A stretch of 13,608 bases of DNA from Bdellovibrionales bacterium (GCA_028279085.1 JANQSX010000040.1:1-13608), one strand, 5' to 3'. Numbered from the stretch's first letter, positions 1-6,069 are shown. A program made the numbers and translations. The notes: a model not told the origin generated them from the sequence alone.

Positions 1-284
1 TTGAAAAAGGAACACTAGAGCTTTTTGACAAAGCCTTTCCTCTTAAAATAAAAGAAATAAGTCCTGTTTGGTCCAGTGCCCCCGCTTATCACATTATACA
101 GGTTCTGGATAAAAAACCAGCCCAAACATTAAGCTTTGACAAGGCAAAAGCACAAATCAGTCAAAAACTACTCATACAACGACAAAAATCTCTCTTTACA
201 AAATGGATGGATACGCAAGTGAAAAAATTGCACATTTTAAAAAATGAAGAAGCTTTAAAAAAAATAAAAGTAAAATTGCTATAG
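1..284 (+). CDS. PpiC/SurA-type parvulin peptidyl-prolyl isomerase, C-terminal part (5' truncated by window edge)
   Basis: The reading frame is open from base 3 and ends at TAG 282-284, giving the last 93 residues of a longer protein. Near the start lie E-L-F-D-K-A-F and then A-Y-H-I-I-Q-V-L-D-K-K-P, which match the last strand and helix of a parvulin (PpiC) domain, where the usual form is G-[YFW]-H-I-I-K-V-L. An amphipathic tail follows, rich in Lys and Gln, with F-T-K-W-M; such a C-terminal helix is common in PpiC and SurA proteins. Family knowledge: these are periplasmic or lipid-anchored proline isomerases and chaperones that help outer-membrane and exported proteins fold. The signal peptide and N-terminal chaperone domain lie outside the window. 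The next gene on the same strand is a second protein of this superfamily, 61 bases away, so the two probably work together. The family call is secure, but the exact subfamily is not. Confidence 0.8.
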   Translation, partial: EKGTLELFDKAFPLKIKEISPVWSSAPAYHIIQVLDKKPAQTLSFDKAKAQISQKLLIQRQKSLFTKWMDTQVKKLHILKNEEALKKIKVKLL

Positions 285-306
285 TATCATTTCTTTCTGT
301 TTTTAT

Positions 307-335
307 TTGTTAAAACCCTGATTTTAATATATAAA
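307..335 (+). promoter_or_regulatory. Possible promoter ahead of the SurA-like gene
   Basis: TTGTTA at 307-312 and TATAAA at 330-335 are separated by exactly 17 bases, a good fit to a housekeeping sigma-70 promoter (4/6 and 5/6 matches). Transcription would begin around 342, only a few bases before the ATG at 346. No convincing Shine-Dalgarno sequence precedes that ATG, so the transcript could be nearly leaderless. In such AT-rich DNA chance matches are common, and the gene may instead be read through from the preceding one. Confidence 0.3.
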
Positions 336-345
336 AGATACTCTT

Positions 346-1275
346 ATGAAATATCTTTTTCTCATTTTACCTTTCTGCTTTTCTGTTTTCTCCACAGCTA
401 AAACAGTGGAACAAACACTAGCTTCGGTAGAAGGGGAAATGATAAGTCTCATGGATTTAAGAGAAGCTAGAAAAAGAGTAAAAACCGGTTTTTTTGATGA
501 TTCTTTTCTCTTAAATCTTTTTAATAAAGCTCAATTACAAAAAAAAGACTCTATACTCTTAGAGTTTTTGATCTATAAAAAACTATTAGATATTTCCGCC
601 GCCAAAACACAACTTCAAATAAATGAAAAACATATACAAAAGGAAATAAAACACAAAAGAAAAAAGAGAGCTTTATCAAAAAAAGCTTTCAGTCGAAGAT
701 TAGTTAGGAACCACTTTACCTCTTCTTCTTATAAAGAGTTTTTAAGAAGAGCCTTATCCAGAAAAATGCTTATACAAAGAGAAATTATGGAAAAAATAAG
801 AATTTCAGATGAAGACTTGAATGAATATGCCCTGCGTAAACAAGGAAAAGCTCTTTTTACTTCTTTTGAATATGAACTAGCTTACTTAGCTTTTCCCCTT
901 ACAGACTCAGGAAAAGAACAAGCCCAAAAAACCTTTCAGGCTCTCTCAAAAGATTCCACTGTTTTTGATAAATGGAGTCCCAGCAAAACAGGTGAGAAAA
1001 AAGAAATTTTAAAAAAAATAAAACTTTCTTCTCTACATCCCTCTATTAAAAAAGCCATCGAGAAACTTTCTACCGGCCAAACATCCGCAGTACTGTCTCT
1101 TCCTTCCGGATACCACATTTTCAAAGTATTGTGGAAAACTCCTGTTATCACTGTCAAAAATCAAAAAAGAAAAAAAGATTTTTCCGCTCAACTCTTTGAA
1201 GAACTTTTTAATCAAAACCTTAAAACCTGGTTAGAAGAAAAAAAAATTAAAGCTTTTGTCCAAATCAGCTTATGA
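346..1275 (+). CDS. SurA-like periplasmic chaperone with a degenerate parvulin region
   Basis: This 309-residue protein starts with a clear signal peptide: Lys at position 2, a hydrophobic core at 4-15 and a likely signal peptidase I site after S-T-A (residue 18). Residues 20-165 resemble the SurA N-terminal chaperone domain: V-E-Q-T-L-A-S-V-E-G-E-M-I-S, a helix with L-L-E-F-L-I-Y-K-K-L-L, and I-S-D-E-D-L at 153-158. Residues 173-265 keep only the frame of a parvulin domain, ending in G-Y-H-I-F-K-V-L (255-262). The usual D-L-G-W motif before the central helix is absent, replaced by Lys-rich sequence around 215-226, so isomerase activity is doubtful. E. coli SurA is longer (428 residues) and has two parvulin domains. 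Expected role: holding unfolded outer-membrane proteins in the periplasm. It follows a PpiC-type gene and overlaps the start of pdxA by four bases (ATGA), as expected for a co-transcribed unit. surA-pdxA linkage is also known in E. coli. Confidence 0.75.
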   Translation: MKYLFLILPFCFSVFSTAKTVEQTLASVEGEMISLMDLREARKRVKTGFFDDSFLLNLFNKAQLQKKDSILLEFLIYKKLLDISAAKTQLQINEKHIQKEIKHKRKKRALSKKAFSRRLVRNHFTSSSYKEFLRRALSRKMLIQREIMEKIRISDEDLNEYALRKQGKALFTSFEYELAYLAFPLTDSGKEQAQKTFQALSKDSTVFDKWSPSKTGEKKEILKKIKLSSLHPSIKKAIEKLSTGQTSAVLSLPSGYHIFKVLWKTPVITVKNQKRKKDFSAQLFEELFNQNLKTWLEEKKIKAFVQISL

Positions 1276-2204
1276 AGATCATTCATATTACCACCGGAGA
1301 TACAGACGGAATCGGGTTGGAAATCGGAACAAAAGCTTTAACAAAACTAGGGCCACAAAAGAATATTCAGTTTATCCTCTGGAGATCCATTAAAACCAAC
1401 AAAGAAGTATTCAAACAGTTAGATAAACGTTTCAATCGTATTATCATAGATGAAAAAAATTTCTGTAATAACTCTTATGGAGAAAAAAAAGAGAACACTC
1501 TATTGGATATAGCCGGTCCTTCCACACCCACTCAATGGGTTGTAAAAGCCACTAAAAATTGTCTGGAAAACAAAGAAACAACCGCTTTAGTTACCGGACC
1601 TCTTTCCAAAACACAAATGCAAACAGAAAAATTTACGGAGAGAGGGCATACACAATTATTAAAAAAACTCTCTCAAACAGATCATGTGTTTATGACTTTC
1701 CTGGGAAATTTTTTTAATGTTATTCTACTCACCGGACACATTCCATTAACAAAAATAAAGTGGAATGAAAAAACTCTAAATAAATGTATTAAGCTGTGTT
1801 TTCAGATGAAACCGTATCTATCTCTTACTGAAAAAAATAAAAAAGCGGCTCTCTTAGCTTTCAATCCCCATGCCGGAGAGGAAGGTTTGTTAGGGACTGA
1901 GGAATTTTCTTTAAAAAAAACACTGAAAACCTGGGAAAACAAAGTAGAAGGGCCTTTAGTGCCTGATGTGGCTTTCTTCAGAGAAAATTGGAAAAAATAT
2001 TTCGTTTATATTTGTCTTTACCATGATCAAGCTCTTATTCCTTTTAAGATGATACATGAAAGAAAAAGTTTTCAATTAAGCTTGGGGCTTCCTTTTGTTA
2101 GAACCAGCGTTAGTCATGGTACTGCCAAAGATATTTTCGGACAAAACAAAGCGGACGAAGAATCCATGAAACGGGCTTTACTTTGGGCTATACAGAAAGT
2201 GTAA
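1272..2204 (+). CDS. pdxA: 4-hydroxythreonine-4-phosphate dehydrogenase
   Basis: PdxA oxidises 4-phosphohydroxy-L-threonine with NAD and a divalent metal, giving the substrate that PdxJ condenses with deoxyxylulose phosphate to form pyridoxine phosphate (vitamin B6). The protein is 310 residues, close to the usual 320-330. Visible family landmarks are the N-terminal G-D-T-D-G-I-G-L-E (9-17), A-L-V-T-G-P (105-110), G-H-T (125-127), and the three metal-ligand histidines: H156 in G-H-I-P-L, H200 in N-P-H-A-G-E and H251 in Y-H-D-Q. The NAD-binding region L-G-L-P-F-V-R-T-S-V-S-H-G-T-A is at 271-285. The N-terminal motif departs from the common G-D-P-A-G-I-G-P-E at three positions, but all three metal-ligand histidines are present, so it should be active. 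The start codon overlaps the stop of the SurA-like gene (ATGA at 1272-1275), which implies translational coupling. The next gene starts four bases after the stop. Confidence 0.88.
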   Translation: MKIIHITTGDTDGIGLEIGTKALTKLGPQKNIQFILWRSIKTNKEVFKQLDKRFNRIIIDEKNFCNNSYGEKKENTLLDIAGPSTPTQWVVKATKNCLENKETTALVTGPLSKTQMQTEKFTERGHTQLLKKLSQTDHVFMTFLGNFFNVILLTGHIPLTKIKWNEKTLNKCIKLCFQMKPYLSLTEKNKKAALLAFNPHAGEEGLLGTEEFSLKKTLKTWENKVEGPLVPDVAFFRENWKKYFVYICLYHDQALIPFKMIHERKSFQLSLGLPFVRTSVSHGTAKDIFGQNKADEESMKRALLWAIQKV

Positions 2205-2208
2205 AAAG

Positions 2209-3627
2209 ATGAAATGGAATGAAAAAATTTTTAGAAAAAATGACATCCGCGGAATATATAAAAAAGATTTTAACCTAGATTTTGTAAAAAATTTAGCTCA
2301 AGCTTCTTTAATTTTTTATCAAAAAAATAACCTATCTGAATCAAATAAAGATAAAAGACCAGGGGTGGCTATTGGACATGATTGTCGTTTAAGTAGCCCG
2401 GAAATTGCGGAACATTTATCCCGATCTCTGGTGCAAGCAGGAGCTGAGGTATGGTTTTTGGGAATGGTTTCTTCTCCACTTTGTTATTTTTCTTCTTATT
2501 TTTATAACAACATCCAAGCTTCTATCATGGTAACGGCTAGCCATAACCCTCCTCATTTTAACGGGTTTAAAATAATGCTCAATAAAGAAACTCTTTGTGA
2601 TGAAAAAATTTTACAGCTAAAAGAAATAATAAAAAACACTTCTTCATTATCTTTTTCATTGGGAAAAAGGACTTCACTTAACATAGAAACAGATTATATT
2701 TCTTGTCTCTTGAAATCTCCTGTTCTTTCTTCTCAATCCAATCAAAATAAAAAACTTTTAAATATAGGTGTTGATTGTGGAAATGGAGTCAGTGGGCCTA
2801 TAGCAAAAAAAGTGTTTGAGGCTATAAATCTTCCGGTAAAAATCCACTGGCTTTTTTCGGAACCGGATGGGCATTTTCCCAACCATCCCCCCGATCCTTC
2901 TGATGAAAAAAACCTAAAAAGCTTACAAGAAATGATTAAGAAAAAAAATCTGGATTTTGGAGCAGCCTTTGACGGAGATGGAGATCGTTTATTCATTGTG
3001 GGAAGGAATAGAAAAGTTCTTCACGGAGACGAGTTAATGGCTATTTTTATTTCTGATCTATTAAAAAATAATCTAAATAATAAGCAAAACTTTTCCATAG
3101 TAGCGGATGTAAAATGTGCCGACTGGTTTTTTAATTTTCTAAAAGAAAAAAATCTTAAAACGACAATGTGGAAATCAGGACATAGTCTCACCAGAAAGAA
3201 AACCCTGGAAGAGAAAGCTTCTTTCGGGGGAGAATTTAGCGGCCACTTCTTTTTCCTAGATGATTTTTTCCCTATTGACGATGGCATTTATGCCCTTTTG
3301 CGCCTCATAAGTATCTGTTTAAAAACAAACAAACTCCCGGAAGAATTAATTCCTAAAAAAAATAGTAAAGAAACAAATGAAATAAGAATAAACACAGATG
3401 TTTTAGAAGCACGGAAAAAAATAGAAACTCTCAAAAAATATTATACAAAAGAAAAAGCCTATTTTTGTTCTGTCATTGATGGCTTACGAGTAAGTTCTGA
3501 AAAGGCCTGGGGACTTGCCCGCCTTTCCAATACACAAAGTGAATGGACCTTTCGTTTTGGAGGCAAAACAAAAAAAGATTTAGAGGAAATACAAAGCCGC
3601 TTTTATCAATTGTTAAATATCCCATAA
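2209..3627 (+). CDS. Phosphomannomutase/phosphoglucomutase (alpha-D-phosphohexomutase family)
   Basis: This cytoplasmic enzyme moves phosphate between C6 and C1 of mannose or glucose, giving mannose-1-P or glucose-1-P for LPS, capsule or glycogen synthesis. The 472-residue length fits the ManB/AlgC type. All four functional loops are visible: the phosphoserine loop T-A-S-H-N-P (109-114, S111 carries the phosphate), the metal loop D-G-D-G-D-R (255-260), the sugar-binding loop G-G-E-F-S-G-H (340-346), and the C-terminal phosphate-binding loop R-L-S-N-T-Q (438-443), preceded by D-G-L-R-V (424-428). K-S-G-H (322-325) matches the family K-[TS]-G-H element. An N-terminal D-I-R-G-I-Y is also typical. 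The ATG is four bases after the pdxA stop, so the two are almost certainly co-transcribed. It is the last gene of the plus-strand block and converges with atpE. Sequence alone does not settle whether mannose, glucose or both is the physiological substrate; glucosamine mutase (GlmM) is less likely given the loops and domain spacing. Confidence 0.9.
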   Translation: MKWNEKIFRKNDIRGIYKKDFNLDFVKNLAQASLIFYQKNNLSESNKDKRPGVAIGHDCRLSSPEIAEHLSRSLVQAGAEVWFLGMVSSPLCYFSSYFYNNIQASIMVTASHNPPHFNGFKIMLNKETLCDEKILQLKEIIKNTSSLSFSLGKRTSLNIETDYISCLLKSPVLSSQSNQNKKLLNIGVDCGNGVSGPIAKKVFEAINLPVKIHWLFSEPDGHFPNHPPDPSDEKNLKSLQEMIKKKNLDFGAAFDGDGDRLFIVGRNRKVLHGDELMAIFISDLLKNNLNNKQNFSIVADVKCADWFFNFLKEKNLKTTMWKSGHSLTRKKTLEEKASFGGEFSGHFFFLDDFFPIDDGIYALLRLISICLKTNKLPEELIPKKNSKETNEIRINTDVLEARKKIETLKKYYTKEKAYFCSVIDGLRVSSEKAWGLARLSNTQSEWTFRFGGKTKKDLEEIQSRFYQLLNIP

Positions 3628-3676
3628 ACTAACAAGTCATAAGATCTCGTTCTTTTATCCTCTTTTAGAGCCGCTT
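3628..3676. other. Convergent intergenic junction with at most a weak hairpin
   Basis: Only 49 bases separate the ends of the phosphomutase gene (plus strand) and atpE (minus strand). The sole inverted repeat I find is TCTTTTAGA (3661-3669; stem CTCT/AGAG if the preceding C is included, loop TTT), a four-base-pair stem with no long T-run on either side. I cannot point to a convincing intrinsic terminator, so the opposing transcripts may overlap or depend on Rho. Confidence 0.4.
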
Positions 3677-4015
3677 TTATAATTTACCGGCAATAATCAT
3701 GGCAATAGCAAAAGAAAAGATCACAAAGGATTCAATTAACGCCAACACTATAATCATGGGAATAAACATAATCTTTTGAGATTGCGGGTTTCGAGCGATA
3801 CCTTCCATAGCGGCAGCACCTACTTTTCCTTGCCCCAAAGCTCCTCCGAAAGCAGCAATGGCAATAGCCAGTCCGGCAGCTAAAGCATAAAAACCGCTTC
3901 CCTCTCCGGATTCCTCCGCTTGAACAACTCCTTCCGCCCAAGCCCAGCTAGAAAATAATATATTTAAAACACCTATTGTTATTAATAAGTACAGTGACTT
4001 AAAAAGTTCTTTCAT
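3677..4015 (-). CDS. atpE: ATP synthase Fo subunit c, made with a signal peptide
   Basis: Subunit c forms the rotating membrane ring that carries H+ or Na+ through ATP synthase. The 112-residue precursor starts with a likely cleavable signal peptide (hydrophobic residues 8-21, site after A-W-A at 25-27), leaving a mature chain of about 85 residues, close to the normal c length. Helix 1 (about 41-66) contains G-A-L-G-Q-G, the polar loop is A-R-N-P-Q (74-78), and helix 2 (about 82-109) carries the ion-binding carboxylate E95 followed by S96. Signal-bearing c subunits are known in some proteobacterial groups. Q62 and E95-S96 line up without gaps with ion ligands of the Na+-type ring, though two further residues differ, so ion preference is uncertain. 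Start choice is firm: AAGGAGGAG lies on the minus strand at 4022-4030, six bases before the ATG. It lies 54 bases after atpB and is the last gene of its block, so atpF and the F1 genes must lie elsewhere. Confidence 0.95.
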   Translation of the reverse strand: MKELFKSLYLLITIGVLNILFSSWAWAEGVVQAEESGEGSGFYALAAGLAIAIAAFGGALGQGKVGAAAMEGIARNPQSQKIMFIPMIIVLALIESFVIFSFAIAMIIAGKL

Positions 4016-4021
4016 TTTTTA

Positions 4022-4030
4022 CTCCTCCTT
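4022..4030 (-). promoter_or_regulatory. Strong ribosome binding site of atpE
   Basis: The minus strand reads AAGGAGGAG here, six bases before the atpE ATG. It is the strongest Shine-Dalgarno sequence in the window. This fits the need for many c subunits per ATP synthase (about 8-17 against one a subunit), so translation probably sets the extra output of atpE. Confidence 0.7.
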
Positions 4031-4069
4031 TTTTACTAAAAGATAATTTCCTTTATTATTAAAATAACA

Positions 4070-4759
4070 TTAATGTTCATGAGACAGAGCGATACTCATA
4101 TAAACCATGCTCAGAATAGTAAAAATAAAAGCCTGCATAGTGCAAACAAAAAATCCTAGAAAATAGAAAATAACAGGAATGACAATAGGAGCCAAATCCA
4201 AAAATATAGCTAATACAGTATGATCTCCCACCATATTGCCATAAAGCCTCAAGCCTAAGCTTAAGGGCCTCACTAAATGAGATATTAATTCAATTAAAAA
4301 CATAAGAGGGGCAAGAAATAAAACAGGACCCATAAGCTGTTTAAGATAAGCCCATCCATGCTCTTTAAAACCATAAATATTGTACACCAGAAAAGAAAAA
4401 GCCCCTAATGCCAAAGTTGTATTAACATTACTGGTGGCCGCTCCCATCCCGGGAACAAGCCCCAAAAGATTATTAAACCAAATAAATATAAAAATGCTGG
4501 CAAAAAAAGGAACAAAAACTCTACCTTGAGAACCCACAACTAAATCAGAAAGAGAAGTGATAATGGAAATAAAGTTTTCAAAAAAAGCTTTTAAAGAAAA
4601 ACGAGCGGAGGGCACTAATGGATCTTCTGATTTTTTCAAAACCCTTCTAGCTCCCAAGACCAACAATGAAAGCACAAAACACACAAGCAACATATTAGCT
4701 ATGTGCAAATTTCCACTATTTAAAAAAGGTAAAAGCTCTAACCATTCAAAATGTACCAA
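4070..4759 (-). CDS. atpB: ATP synthase Fo subunit a, TTG start
   Basis: Subunit a is the membrane stator that gives ions access to the c-ring. The 229-residue protein is strongly hydrophobic with five to six membrane helices. The key block L-S-L-G-L-R-L-Y-G-N-M (166-176) contains the essential arginine R171 (E. coli R210). The C-terminal helix has Q-A-F-I-F-T-I-L-S-M-V-Y (209-220), as in other family members. The start is TTG at 4759-4757, chosen because the N-terminus it gives (M-V-H-F-E-W) fits subunit a, GGGAG lies seven bases upstream, the frame is closed by TAG further upstream, and the first ATG would remove 22 residues. Relative to E. coli, E219 is replaced by H180, and the H245 position seems to be glycine (G202). 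It follows the AtpZ-like gene after a 197-base spacer and precedes atpE by 54 bases. Confidence 0.95.
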   Translation of the reverse strand: MVHFEWLELLPFLNSGNLHIANMLLVCFVLSLLVLGARRVLKKSEDPLVPSARFSLKAFFENFISIITSLSDLVVGSQGRVFVPFFASIFIFIWFNNLLGLVPGMGAATSNVNTTLALGAFSFLVYNIYGFKEHGWAYLKQLMGPVLFLAPLMFLIELISHLVRPLSLGLRLYGNMVGDHTVLAIFLDLAPIVIPVIFYFLGFFVCTMQAFIFTILSMVYMSIALSHEH

Positions 4760-4766
4760 CTTAAAA

Positions 4767-4771
4767 CTCCC
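4767..4771 (-). promoter_or_regulatory. Ribosome binding site that fixes the atpB TTG start
   Basis: The minus strand reads GGGAG here, seven bases before the TTG codon at 4759-4757. No ATG or GTG lies in the same frame between the upstream TAG and this TTG, so this site decides the start. Confidence 0.6.
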
Positions 4772-4792
4772 GGGATTTTTTTTAAACAGATA

Positions 4793-4798
4793 ATTATA
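4793..4798 (-). promoter_or_regulatory. Possible -10 element of an atpB-atpE promoter
   Basis: A perfect TATAAT on the minus strand lies about 33 bases before the atpB start, giving a predicted transcript start near 4786 and a short leader that keeps the ribosome site. No good -35 hexamer stands 16-18 bases upstream, and TATAAT-like strings recur in this AT-rich spacer (another at 4942-4947), so this is tentative. Confidence 0.28.
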
Positions 4799-4956
4799 TT
4801 CTTTACACTAACTTTTAATTTCTTCCATACTAAAAATCTTGGAATTCAATCAAGTAAAAACATAATATACATTAAATTAAGGAACATTAACTATTCAGTG
4901 AAAATATAGTAACCAAAATATATAAAATCTGACTATAAAAAATTATAATAACCTCC

Positions 4957-5166
4957 TCATTTCTCTTTACCGAAAAGACGAATGAGCTGATAAAACCAAA
5001 TAAATAAAGCTAAAATTACCAAAATCATAGTGATAAAATTATTGGTATGAAAATGACGATCCGCCTTTTGCCCAAGCCAAATAAATAGCATCAACAAAAT
5101 AACTACTTCAAAACTTATCCCTATCAGTAAAAATGCTTTTTTATTTAAACCTTGAGTTTTTTTCAT
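4957..5166 (-). CDS. AtpZ-like small membrane protein (AtpZ/AtpI family)
   Basis: This 69-residue protein has a basic N-terminus, two hydrophobic helices (about 11-32 and 43-63), a short polar turn with D-R-H-F-H between them, and a basic C-terminus. The helix 1 pattern G-I-S-F-E (16-20), followed after about ten residues by W-L-G-Q-K-A-D, resembles the AtpZ family (putative F1Fo-ATPase subunit), where a conserved Glu and a G-x-x-x-D pattern occur in the same places. AtpZ and AtpI proteins are thought to act together in c-ring assembly or in Mg2+ and Ca2+ handling by ATP synthase. The start ATG has AAGG on the minus strand (5177-5174) seven bases upstream. Position two genes before atpE supports the call. 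Similarity is judged by eye on a very short protein, so another two-helix membrane protein cannot be excluded. Confidence 0.65.
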   Translation of the reverse strand: MKKTQGLNKKAFLLIGISFEVVILLMLFIWLGQKADRHFHTNNFITMILVILALFIWFYQLIRLFGKEK

Positions 5167-5228
5167 TTTTCGACCTTATTTTATAGAAATATATGAAAAT
5201 TATCGGCTTTATTTATAGTGCATTGCGG

Positions 5229-5250
5229 TAAAAAGGTGTTTCTTTCACCC
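5229..5250 (-). terminator. Weak hairpin plus T-run after the TPR-like gene
   Basis: Directly after the TGA of the TPR-like gene, the minus strand reads GGTG, a seven-base A-rich loop, CACC and then TTTTT. The stem is only four base pairs, so it may at most thin transcription from the replication genes into the ATP synthase genes. Confidence 0.25.
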
Positions 5251-6069
5251 TCACTTCTTAGGTTTTATCCTTACTCTCATACGACCAGACATTCCCGGTT
5301 GATTTCCTTGTCGAATCTTAAGTCGACGGATTTTACTGGCTAAAAATTCAGAAGTGCTTTCAAATTGTTCCAATTCAGAGATGGCTTGATGAAACTCTTT
5401 CTGTAATTCATAGATAAAAGATAAATAAATAAAAAGTTTATTTTCTTTAAAATAAGGAAGGTTTTTCTGCTGTATTTCCTGAAATATTTGCTCAGCTTCC
5501 ATATACCGTTCCAGCATAAGAAAGGCTCGCCCCATCAAAAACTTGTTATCCCAGTATATTTTATCAGAAGATGATACCCGCCAATCAAAAGCGGCAGAGC
5601 TTGTTTCTTTATTAAGCAAAGAGAGAGAAGCTGAAAATTTTCCTAATTCAAAATAAGAAATAGCTATACGATAAACATAAAAATTTTTTTCTTTCTTGGA
5701 AAAATTTTGATCACTTAAAAAAGAGTATACCTCTATAGCTTTTTCATAATCTTTTAATATCTCAAAATAAATATCAGCTATTTTTTTTTTATAAGAGAAG
5801 GACTTATTTATATCTTCCCTTTCAGATAAATACTGATAAAACCAAACAGCCGTTTTTGGTGAGTTAGAAAGACAAAGATTTCCCGCTTTTCTCGCAAATT
5901 TTAACTTTTTATTAGGAGAGGAAAGAAAAAAATTTCTAGCTTTCTCACAATCTCCCTTCTTAAGGGCTGTTTCCGCCTTTCTCATTGAATCCACAAAATA
6001 AAAGCAGTTGCTTAGAACAATAAAAAAAAAGCCACAAAGCAAACAATTATATAACTGTTCTTTTGTCAT
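5251..6069 (-). CDS. Membrane-anchored protein with TPR-like repeats, function unknown
   Basis: I do not recognise a specific family. The 272-residue protein has one N-terminal hydrophobic segment (about 6-25, with cysteines at 9, 12 and 22), likely a membrane anchor or uncleaved signal, followed by a helical region. That region shows tetratricopeptide-like pairs: A-E-T-A-L-K-K-G-D-C-E-K-A-R-N-F-F (32-48), D-Y-E-K-A-I-E-V-Y (107-115), Y-F-E-L-G-K-F-S-A-S-L-S-L-L (139-152), L-E-R-Y-M-E-A-E-Q-I-F (186-196) and F-H-Q-A-I-S-E-L (226-233). Such repeats usually serve as protein-binding scaffolds. The last 27 residues (246-272) are strongly basic and Gly-containing, ending in R-V-R-I-K-P-K-K, which might bind nucleic acid or anionic lipid. 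The ATG has AAAGGGAG ending six bases upstream, a clear ribosome site. It lies 78 bases after gyrA on the same strand with no evident terminator, so it is probably co-transcribed with the gyrase genes. Confidence 0.7.
   Translation of the reverse strand: MTKEQLYNCLLCGFFFIVLSNCFYFVDSMRKAETALKKGDCEKARNFFLSSPNKKLKFARKAGNLCLSNSPKTAVWFYQYLSEREDINKSFSYKKKIADIYFEILKDYEKAIEVYSFLSDQNFSKKEKNFYVYRIAISYFELGKFSASLSLLNKETSSAAFDWRVSSSDKIYWDNKFLMGRAFLMLERYMEAEQIFQEIQQKNLPYFKENKLFIYLSFIYELQKEFHQAISELEQFESTSEFLASKIRRLKIRQGNQPGMSGRMRVRIKPKK

Larger units (their letters stand above)
4760..4956 (-). other. AT-rich spacer between the AtpZ-like gene and atpB, possibly a relic of a lost gene
   Basis: This 197-base stretch is unusually long for this compact cluster. 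Read on the minus strand, it has GGAGG (4956-4952) immediately after the AtpZ-like stop. It also has ATGA at 4960-4957, where the ATG overlaps that stop and opens a five-codon frame ending at TAA (4943). Beyond this, all three frames are broken by stops, but each contains short runs rich in Phe, Ile, Leu and Tyr, the kind of residues found in membrane helices. Many genomes carry atpI, a small membrane protein gene, directly upstream of atpB, so decayed atpI is one reading. The other is an ordinary leader: AT-rich DNA encodes hydrophobic residues by chance in any frame. It also holds candidate -10 elements. I cannot decide from the sequence alone. Confidence 0.25.

Noticed and set aside
4557..4793. 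A 78-codon plus-strand frame opposite the 5' part of atpB
   Set aside because: It is antisense to a clear gene, Lys/Ser/Asn-rich with no domain pattern.
4823..4843. Short ATG frame of six codons (M-E-E-I-K-S) ending in TAG, in the frame of atpB, suggesting a disrupted atpB start
   Set aside because: The residues do not resemble the start of subunit a, the TTG further down gives a family-like N-terminus, and it has a proper ribosome site.
6004..6069. Possible lipoprotein signal (L-S-N-C, Cys22) in the TPR-like protein
   Set aside because: Asn at the position before Cys is not accepted in the usual lipobox, and the segment has no basic residues clustered at its start. A plain membrane anchor is safer.
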